A DNA stretch of 5,598 nucleotides, from NCBI GenBank assembly GCA_005879255.1, contig VBKY01000726.1, positions 1 to 5,598 of the forward strand, written 5' to 3'. Numbering within the stretch: the stretch's first letter is position 1; every line of letters begins with the position of its first letter. This document shows, piece after piece, positions 1 to 4,939 of the stretch. The notes beneath the pieces are model-generated. The model saw nothing but the letters and a program-made list of their open reading frames with translations, was not told where the DNA came from and ran no database searches. This stretch comes from Deltaproteobacteria bacterium. Its GTDB lineage: Bacteria > Desulfobacterota_B > Binatia > UBA9968. The translations under genes were made by a program, and so were the position numbers.

Positions 1-441
1 GCGCCGCTCCCGTTTTTCGTTTCCCACGGTCACCGAAGCGTTATGGATAAGAAGTACCGTGCCGGGATCGGAGTGGGGATCGTTGAAAGCCAGGTTGCCG
101 CCGAGGGTTCCCTGATTTCTTACACGAACGTTCGCGACTTGCGATTCGGCGTACGCCAATGAAGGGGCATGGTCGCGCACCAGCCCATTGTTCTCAAGCG
201 CATGATGTGTGAGGCAAGCGCCGATGCGCAGCACTCCATTCTCCGCGGTGACGCGATGGAGCATTTCGATCTTTTTCACGTCAACCAAGACTTCTGCGTC
301 CAATAAGCCGTTACGCAGCAGCAACAGCAACTCAGCACCGCCGGCATAAATTTTAGCTTTCTCGCCGTAGTCTGCGAGGGATCCGGAGGCCTCCTGAACG
401 GTAGTTGGCTGGACAAGCCGAAGTGAGCCGATCATACGCAT
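1..441 (-). CDS. FAD-binding (medium) subunit of a xanthine/CO dehydrogenase-family molybdenum hydroxylase, 3' end cut off by window
   Basis: The gene enters at ATG 441 and stays open to position 1, giving 147 N-terminal residues of a family usually near 280-300. Two FAD-binding signatures of the CoxM/XdhB-type fold are visible: AGGAELLLLLRNG at residues 33-45 (family form AGGTDL) and RNQGTLGGNLAFNDPHSDP at 108-126 (family form RN.GT.GGNL..ADP.SD). Such subunits hold FAD and pass electrons from the Fe-S subunit to an acceptor in the cytoplasm. A TAG lies in frame 11 codons before the ATG, with no GTG or TTG between; ATG 435 (residue 3) is a second possible start. No strong Shine-Dalgarno is seen, only GAG directly before the ATG. 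It follows the large-subunit gene on the same strand after 106 bp, so co-transcription is likely, but the gap contains a stable palindrome. The family call is firm; the substrate is unknown. Confidence 0.93.
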   Translation of the reverse strand, partial: MRMIGSLRLVQPTTVQEASGSLADYGEKAKIYAGGAELLLLLRNGLLDAEVLVDVKKIEMLHRVTAENGVLRIGACLTHHALENNGLVRDHAPSLAYAESQVANVRVRNQGTLGGNLAFNDPHSDPGTVLLIHNASVTVGNEKRERR

Positions 442-460
442 CTCGCAATTCGTCTTTGCG

Positions 461-518
461 GTAGGGACGACCCTCTATGGTTGCCTCGGGTCCGGCAGGC
501 ACGGGGGCCTGCCCCTAC
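461..518. repeat. 58-bp REP/MITE-like palindromic element with three-way-junction symmetry
   Basis: The ends are complementary: GTAGG (461-465) pairs with CCTAC (514-518). Inside are two hairpins. GACGACC (466-472) pairs with GGTTGCC (479-485) around a 6-nt loop, with one mismatch and one G-T pair. GGCAGGC (494-500) pairs perfectly with GCCTGCC (507-513) around ACGGGG. The whole folds as a closed stem with two arms, either in single-stranded DNA or in the transcript between the two dehydrogenase subunit genes. No ORF or transposase is present. Short elements ending in GTAGGG/CCCCTAC occur as dispersed palindromes in many genomes, to my knowledge; that this is such a multicopy family here is inference. 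A further copy of one arm, GGTCGTCC (530-537), is the reverse complement of GGACGACC (465-472), so an alternative pairing is possible. There is no T-run, so it is not a classic intrinsic terminator. Confidence 0.7.
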
Positions 519-547
519 AACTGTTAGGCGGTCGTCCATTTTGATTG

Positions 548-2830
548 TCAAATCTTTCCCAGCGCGCGGAGAATTTTTTCCGGCGTGATCGGCAAAGACC
601 GGACTCGGACGCCGAGCGCATCATAGACCGCGTTACCGATAGCCGGCGCGACAGTCACGATCGACGTTTGCGCCATGCCTTTCGAACCGAAGGGACCCGG
701 GCCGTCGCCTTTCTCCAACATCGAGGAGTAAAACTCCGCCGGAATGTCTTTCATCACCGGCAAGCGATACTGAAACGGGTCGCCGTTTTGGAACTGTCCA
801 TCTTGATAGATCGTTTCTTCGAACAGCGCGTGGCCAAAACCCATCACCGCGCCACCGTCTACCTGGGACTTGGCCGAAGGATAGTGAATCGCTTTGCCGG
901 CATCGGCGATGACCGCGTAGCCGAGTATGCGTAATTCGCCCGTGTCCCGGTTCACTTCCAGATCGACTGCGGCGCCGCTCGGCGCCCAGTGGTCCATACC
1001 GGCGAAAGCTGAGTCCTTTACCATTGGCGGCACGCTGTGATAGCCGACGGCCTTTAAAACTACGCTGCCGCCGGCGAGCCGGATGATCTCGCTGATGGAA
1101 AAACTTGTTTCGCCCCAACAGAGCCGTCCCTGAATCAATTGCCATTCGTCAGGCTTGCCGCCCTTCGCTTGCGCCGCCAGAGAAAAGAGTTCCTGCTTTA
1201 GCTTGTTGCAGGCATTATGCACGGCGTTGCCCATCTGCATCGTCGTGCGCTGCGCGCTGACGCCGGCAAACGGCAAACTCACCGCCGTGTCGGGCGCGCG
1301 CACGCGAATTTGATCTTGCGGAATTTCTAGAGTTTGCGCCGCCACGACGCTAAAAAGATTGTGGGTTCCCTGACCGATCTCCGGCGCGTTGTGTTGAATC
1401 GTCACGCTTCCCGCCGCATCCATCGTGACCAAAGCATACGCCCGGCCGCCGCCTTGCGAGCCATGCCGTAGGCTGAGCGCCATGCCGCGTCCGTGCGCCC
1501 AGGGCGAGCCGCTGTTTGGATTCGCGGCTGGCGTCAAATTCGATCTGCCATCCCAGCCGATGCCGGCAATCGCCTCTGCCATCAGGTCGAGATAATCGGT
1601 GTCCATGCGCGGCGTGCCTTTACAGACAAAATCGCCGCGCAAAAGGACATTCTTTTTGCGAAACTCGTACGGATCGATGCCCATTTGGCGCGCGACACTG
1701 TCCATGGCGCACTCAATGCCCCAAGTCGTTTGTATCTTACCCGTCGCCCGAGTATGGCCGGCCGGAACTTTATTGGTGTAAACACAGCGGCCCTTGATGC
1801 GCAGGTGCGGAATGCGGTAGCAGCCCCACGCGGAAATCACCGAATTGTGCGCGGCGGTGGCGCCGCCGGTCGTGTAAGCGCCGGTATCGACGATGAGATC
1901 TACGTCGAGCGCCGTCAGTGTTCCATCCGCTTTGACACCGACCTTGGCTTGGAATACTTCGGCGTGGCGCGAGTTCTGCCGAAAGCTGTATTCCGCCGAA
2001 GGCACCAACCGCACGGGTCGGCCGATTCTTCGTGACAGTAAGTGCGCCGTCGTCGGTATCTTGGAACCGAAACCGCCGCCGACGTACGGCACACGTAGGC
2101 GCACTTTCTCCGGTTCGATACCGAAAAAGTGCGCGAACTCCGCGGCATCGCGCATCGGCGAGCTCGTCGGCAGCCAAACATTCACTTCGCCGTTGAGGTA
2201 TTGCACGAGGCAACCGCCAATCGGTTCCATCGGGTGATGAAACATCGACGGTGACGTATAAGTTTCTTCGAAAACGCGCTCCGCCTGGCGAAAGCCCTCG
2301 TCGATATCACCCCACGTCAAGCTGTCTTCCAGCAAAAGATTCGTGCCGCGATCCTCGTGCAAAATCGGCGCGCCGGGCGCCAGCGCTTCGACCGCGTCGA
2401 AAACCGGCGGCAGAGGTTCATACTCGACGTGAATTTTTTCGAGCGCGCGCTCAGCCGTGCCCAGATCGTCGGCGACAACCACCGCAACGAGATCGCCGTC
2501 GAAGCGGACCTTGTCAATGGCGACAAAATCCTGGTCGTCGGTGATCTTTAGATGCTCATGCGGCGCTACCTTTAGCCTGGGATTGACACCATCGAGATGC
2601 TCGCGGTCAACGATACCCAAGACTCCCGGCATCTTTAGAGCTTCGGCGGAGTCGATGCTGAGAATTCTCGCGTGCGAGTACGGGCTCAGCAACGTTGCGC
2701 CATACGCCGTGTTGGGCAAATCCGGCAAGTCTTCGACGTATTGCGCCTGGCCGGTGACTTTGTCTTTCAAGTCAATTCGCGGCAGCGGCACGGAAATTCT
2801 GGCGTTTGGATTTTCGATTTTCGATTCCAT
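548..2830 (-). CDS. Molybdopterin-binding (large) subunit of a xanthine/CO dehydrogenase-family hydroxylase, with atypical active-site residues
   Basis: This is a full-length large subunit (760 aa from ATG 2830) of the type that binds the Mo-cytosine or Mo-pterin dinucleotide cofactor and hydroxylates aldehydes, purines or N-heterocycles with water as the oxygen source. An a/b-hammerhead domain spans about residues 21-140, beginning KVTGQAQYVEDLP. Cofactor motifs follow: HHPMEP at 198-203, GGGFGSK at 251-257, HTRATGKIQ at 359-367, EIGQGTHN at 484-491, SAQRTTMQMGNAV at 525-537 and GSKGMAQ at 715-721. The CO-dehydrogenase loop AYRCSFR is absent, so it is not a true CoxL. The catalytic Glu of the usual GxKGxGE motif is Gln721 (codon 668-670), and the Gln usually found in WxSTQxP is Ser223. 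ATG 2830 is preferred because GGA lies 8 nt upstream; the frame also allows TTG 2848 (766 aa), preceded by AGG only 1 nt upstream. It is the first gene of a leftward operon. Family is certain; activity and substrate are open. Confidence 0.95.
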   Translation of the reverse strand: MESKIENPNARISVPLPRIDLKDKVTGQAQYVEDLPDLPNTAYGATLLSPYSHARILSIDSAEALKMPGVLGIVDREHLDGVNPRLKVAPHEHLKITDDQDFVAIDKVRFDGDLVAVVVADDLGTAERALEKIHVEYEPLPPVFDAVEALAPGAPILHEDRGTNLLLEDSLTWGDIDEGFRQAERVFEETYTSPSMFHHPMEPIGGCLVQYLNGEVNVWLPTSSPMRDAAEFAHFFGIEPEKVRLRVPYVGGGFGSKIPTTAHLLSRRIGRPVRLVPSAEYSFRQNSRHAEVFQAKVGVKADGTLTALDVDLIVDTGAYTTGGATAAHNSVISAWGCYRIPHLRIKGRCVYTNKVPAGHTRATGKIQTTWGIECAMDSVARQMGIDPYEFRKKNVLLRGDFVCKGTPRMDTDYLDLMAEAIAGIGWDGRSNLTPAANPNSGSPWAHGRGMALSLRHGSQGGGRAYALVTMDAAGSVTIQHNAPEIGQGTHNLFSVVAAQTLEIPQDQIRVRAPDTAVSLPFAGVSAQRTTMQMGNAVHNACNKLKQELFSLAAQAKGGKPDEWQLIQGRLCWGETSFSISEIIRLAGGSVVLKAVGYHSVPPMVKDSAFAGMDHWAPSGAAVDLEVNRDTGELRILGYAVIADAGKAIHYPSAKSQVDGGAVMGFGHALFEETIYQDGQFQNGDPFQYRLPVMKDIPAEFYSSMLEKGDGPGPFGSKGMAQTSIVTVAPAIGNAVYDALGVRVRSLPITPEKILRALGKI

Positions 2831-2861
2831 TGATCGCGTCCAAAACAAGCCTAATGTGACA

Positions 2862-2891
2862 TTGACAACCGTCTTGGCATTCAGCTAAATG
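2862..2891 (+). promoter_or_regulatory. Candidate sigma70-type promoter for the rightward genes
   Basis: A perfect TTGACA at 2862-2867 is followed, at 17-18 bp, by a weak -10 region (CTAAAT at 2885-2890 or TAAATG at 2886-2891, each 3 of 6 matches). Transcription would start near 2897, leaving a short leader of about 38 nt before ATG 2935. On the other strand the same site reads TTGTCA, a near -35 facing the dehydrogenase genes, but no convincing -10 follows at the right distance. The start is predicted from the pattern only, and the bacterial group and its promoter consensus are unknown. Confidence 0.3.
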
Positions 2892-2934
2892 TTTTCGAAA
2901 GAGCACAGTTCAGAGTGAGAAAGAGATCACGCCC

Positions 2935-3672
2935 ATGACCGAACATAGCAAAATGACAGCACAGGAAGCAAAGCAAAAGGCTGAATCGATCAGAAAAGTG
3001 ATCCTCGACACGTACCATCGTGAAGTGCAACCATCGGCGTTTTTCACCGACCTCCGCGCTGGCACTCTATCCCGCGCGCAGCTTCAGGGATGGATCAAGA
3101 ATTGGTACTCGTTCGCCTTAGAAGTAAACACGGGAATGGCCACGGTTTATCATCAATTTGTCGGCTTCTTCAAAAGGCATCCGGAATTGGAAAATCGCAT
3201 TGCGCAGAAGATCGGCGAAGAGTTCACGACCCCGGCGATCGGCGGCCATGCGCGCATGTTGCCGATCCTGGGCAAAGCCCTGGGTGTTTCCGCGGACGAG
3301 ATGATTGAGTGCGAGCTCATTCCCGAAGCCCGCGGCCTTGTGGACTTTTTCGTTCGCTCTTGGATCGACATCCCGCTGGCAGAGTGTTTTGCCGTGCACA
3401 TGGAAGAAGAGATCTTCGGCTTCATCTCCCGCGACTTCCAACAAAGCTTGCCCAAATACGGCGTCAGCAAAGATGACATGAAGTATTTTCGCATTCACGA
3501 AGAAGCCGATCTCGATGAACATCATGGCGGCACCAATCAAGCCATCTTGGAAGTCGCGCTCCAGGAAGGCTTCGGCAACGAACGCGCGGGATGGCCGCTG
3601 GAATATTGCGGCAAGATCGCCGTGCAGATGATCGGCAACTTTTACGATGGAGTTTATCGGCGCTATCCGTAA
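2935..3672 (+). CDS. PqqC/TenA-like heme-oxygenase-fold protein, candidate non-heme diiron oxidase
   Basis: The 245-aa protein has the size and all-helical character of the PqqC/TenA/heme-oxygenase-like superfamily. The N-terminal part resembles PqqC: YHREVQPSAFFTDLRAGTL (residues 27-45) followed by QLQGWIKNWYSF (49-60). The PqqC cofactor-site block around RI.DHDG is not found, so it is unlikely to be the PQQ synthase itself. Instead it shows residues placed like the metal ligands of heme-oxygenase-like diiron oxidases: Glu95/Glu96 with His105 (EEFTTPAIGGH), Glu157-159 (HMEEEIFGF), and His188, Asp192, His196/197 in HEEADLDEHH, which contains a D-x3-H pair. These ligand assignments are by motif, not structure. 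Start: ATG 2935 has a purine-rich stretch upstream with GAG 9 nt before it; ATG 2953 is a weaker alternative. It is transcribed divergently from the Mo-hydroxylase genes and lies 141 bp before the bicupin gene, suggesting a role in the same pathway. The reaction is unknown. Confidence 0.85.
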   Translation: MTEHSKMTAQEAKQKAESIRKVILDTYHREVQPSAFFTDLRAGTLSRAQLQGWIKNWYSFALEVNTGMATVYHQFVGFFKRHPELENRIAQKIGEEFTTPAIGGHARMLPILGKALGVSADEMIECELIPEARGLVDFFVRSWIDIPLAECFAVHMEEEIFGFISRDFQQSLPKYGVSKDDMKYFRIHEEADLDEHHGGTNQAILEVALQEGFGNERAGWPLEYCGKIAVQMIGNFYDGVYRRYP

Positions 3673-3684
3673 GCCTATCGGCGA

Positions 3685-3791
3685 GTTCCAATCGTTTCAA
3701 TTGTTCCAGCCGTTCCAGCCGCCCGGAGAAAAATAGAACGAACGGTTCCGTGGAAACGATGGAACACTGGAACGTTTGGAACGACTGGAAC
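3685..3791. repeat. Facing arrays of 9-bp-spaced GTTCCA / TGGAAC units (imperfect long inverted repeat)
   Basis: On the left arm GTTCCA-type units start at 3685, 3694, 3703 and 3712, exactly 9 bp apart (the second is GTTTCA). On the right arm the reverse complement TGGAAC starts at 3751, 3760, 3768, 3777 and 3786, spaced 9, 8, 9 and 9 (the first is TGGAAA). A smaller palindrome, GAACGGTTC, sits between the arms near 3740-3748. The two arms are mutually complementary over roughly 35 bases with mismatches, so a transcript could form a long interrupted hairpin between the diiron-oxidase-like gene and the bicupin gene. Reading frames through it give only periodic low-complexity peptides such as NVWNDWNG, which argues against coding. 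Function is unknown: a dispersed genomic repeat, an mRNA-stabilising structure or a protein-binding array are all possible. Confidence 0.8.
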
Positions 3792-3803
3792 GGCCTTTGC
3801 GTC

Positions 3804-3809
3804 GAGGGA
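3804..3809 (+). promoter_or_regulatory. Ribosome binding site of the bicupin gene
   Basis: GAGGGA lies 4 nt before ATG 3814 and is the clearest Shine-Dalgarno in the window. It fixes this start and shows that the bicupin has its own efficient translation initiation, outside the inverted-repeat hairpin that ends just upstream. Confidence 0.7.
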
Positions 3810-3813
3810 AGAC

Positions 3814-4824
3814 ATGGAACAGCCCAAAGAAATCCAAGAGCTCAACGATTTGCTTCGCCCCCGTTGGGTTTGGCCGTCGGATCCCAAGACGCGAGTCAAA
3901 CCGCACCTTTGGAAGTGGCACGACATTTACGACAGCCTGCTCCAAGCGCGTGACAAAATCTCTGTAGCCAGAGGCAGCGTCGAGCGCCGCGTCATCCGTC
4001 TCGTGAATCCAGGGTTAGCCGAAACCGAGATGACCAGCCATACCATCCTTCTTTCATTTCAGTTGATTCAACCCGGCGAAGTCGCGCCGGCGCATCGGCA
4101 TACAATGGCCGCGTTTCGCTTCATCCTGCAGGGCCACGGCGCTTACACCAATGTCGATGGCCAGAAGATGGTGATGGAAGATGGCGATCTGATCCTCACA
4201 CCGCAGGGCTGCTGGCATGAGCACGCCCATGAAGGCGATGAAAATATGGTGTGGATCGACGGACTCGATGTTCCCTTCGTTCAAGCGCTGAATCAAATTT
4301 CTTTCGATCCCTACAAAGGGCGTTTACCCGTGAGTGAGGGCATCGATCCCGCGATCTTCTACGGCACGACCCGGCCCGTCGGGAGACCGACGCCGGAAAC
4401 CCGGCCGCTGCTGCACTATCACTGGCGCGATACTTACCCGTCTCTGCAACGATTGGCGCGAACATCGGGGAATCCATTCGACGGAGCCGCGCTTGAATTC
4501 GTCAATCCCGCAACCGGTGGTCCAACGCTGCCGACAATGTCCTGCCGAGTCCAGATGCTCCGCCCCAACGAAAAAACCAAATCCCACCGCCATACCAGCA
4601 CGAGCATTTACCATGCTTTCCGCGGCAGCGGCACAATGCTGATCGATGGCGAACCGTTCCAGTGGCAGAAAGGCGACACATTTATCGTACCTCTCTGGTC
4701 CTGGCATGAGCATGCGAACGCGTCATCGACTGACGAGGCGATCCTTTTCTCAATGCATGATGAGCCGATTCTAAAAGCGTTCGGGCTGTACAGGGAAGAA
4801 GCGCAGACTGCTAAAGAAAGTTAA
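3814..4824 (+). CDS. Gentisate 1,2-dioxygenase-like bicupin (ring-cleavage dioxygenase family)
   Basis: The 336-aa protein has two cupin domains in the arrangement of gentisate, salicylate and 1-hydroxy-2-naphthoate 1,2-dioxygenases, cytoplasmic Fe(II) enzymes that open hydroxylated aromatic rings with O2. Cupin 1 (about residues 80-150) has AHRHTMAAFRF with His94 and His96, then WHEH with His135, and ends in WIDGLDVP, all hallmarks of this family. The His spacing (2 then 39) equals that of the iron ligands I recall for salicylate 1,2-dioxygenase, and Arg102 falls at its substrate-binding arginine. Cupin 2 (about 243-315) also keeps SHRHTSTSIYH (His258, His260) and WSWHEH (His298). The length is close to the usual 340-370. 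It follows the PqqC-like gene on the same strand and is probably in its operon. The substrate cannot be read from sequence: true gentisate dioxygenase, salicylate-type or another hydroxyaromatic enzyme are all possible. Confidence 0.9.
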   Translation: MEQPKEIQELNDLLRPRWVWPSDPKTRVKPHLWKWHDIYDSLLQARDKISVARGSVERRVIRLVNPGLAETEMTSHTILLSFQLIQPGEVAPAHRHTMAAFRFILQGHGAYTNVDGQKMVMEDGDLILTPQGCWHEHAHEGDENMVWIDGLDVPFVQALNQISFDPYKGRLPVSEGIDPAIFYGTTRPVGRPTPETRPLLHYHWRDTYPSLQRLARTSGNPFDGAALEFVNPATGGPTLPTMSCRVQMLRPNEKTKSHRHTSTSIYHAFRGSGTMLIDGEPFQWQKGDTFIVPLWSWHEHANASSTDEAILFSMHDEPILKAFGLYREEAQTAKES

Positions 4825-4939
4825 ATGCAATGAACCTAACGCCTCCGACACCCGAGGCGGCGGAGCCTAGCGCTGGCGCCGACTGGTCAATCGTGGAGTT
4901 AGACGGCAGCAAGCAGGGCACTCTCGACGTGCTACGCAG

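Noticed and set aside
1493..2035. Long open frames antisense to the large-subunit gene (for example 180 codons at 1493-2035 and 129 codons at 545-934 on the plus strand).
   Set aside because: They lie wholly inside a strongly supported gene, give Arg-rich low-quality peptides and are the usual shadow frames of GC-rich coding DNA.
548..2830. Assignment of the large subunit as aerobic CO dehydrogenase CoxL.
   Set aside because: The diagnostic active-site loop AYRCSFR is missing (HTRATGKIQ is at that place), so only the wider family name is justified.
2935..3672. Assignment of the helical protein as the PQQ biosynthesis enzyme PqqC.
   Set aside because: Only the N-terminal stretch resembles PqqC, the RI.DHDG block is absent, and no other pqq gene lies nearby.
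3591..3953. Open frames crossing the GTTCCA array on both strands, with peptides such as NVWNDWNG.
   Set aside because: The peptides simply mirror the 9-bp DNA repeat and overlap the ends of two real genes; no coding signal supports them.
4840..4859. Stem-loop CGCCTC/GAGGCG in the convergent gap after the bicupin gene, a possible bidirectional terminator.
   Set aside because: The stem is only 6 bp with an 8-nt loop and no T-run follows on either strand, so an intrinsic terminator is not supported.
4834..4904. Possible integron attC site: ACCTAAC (RYYYAAC) at 4834-4840 and GTTAGAC (GTTRRRY) at 4898-4904, 71 bp overall.
   Set aside because: The two boxes pair at only 5 of 7 positions and the bases just inside them do not form the expected second stem. 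Such loose motif pairs are expected by chance about once in a window of this size, and no integrase or cassette array is present.
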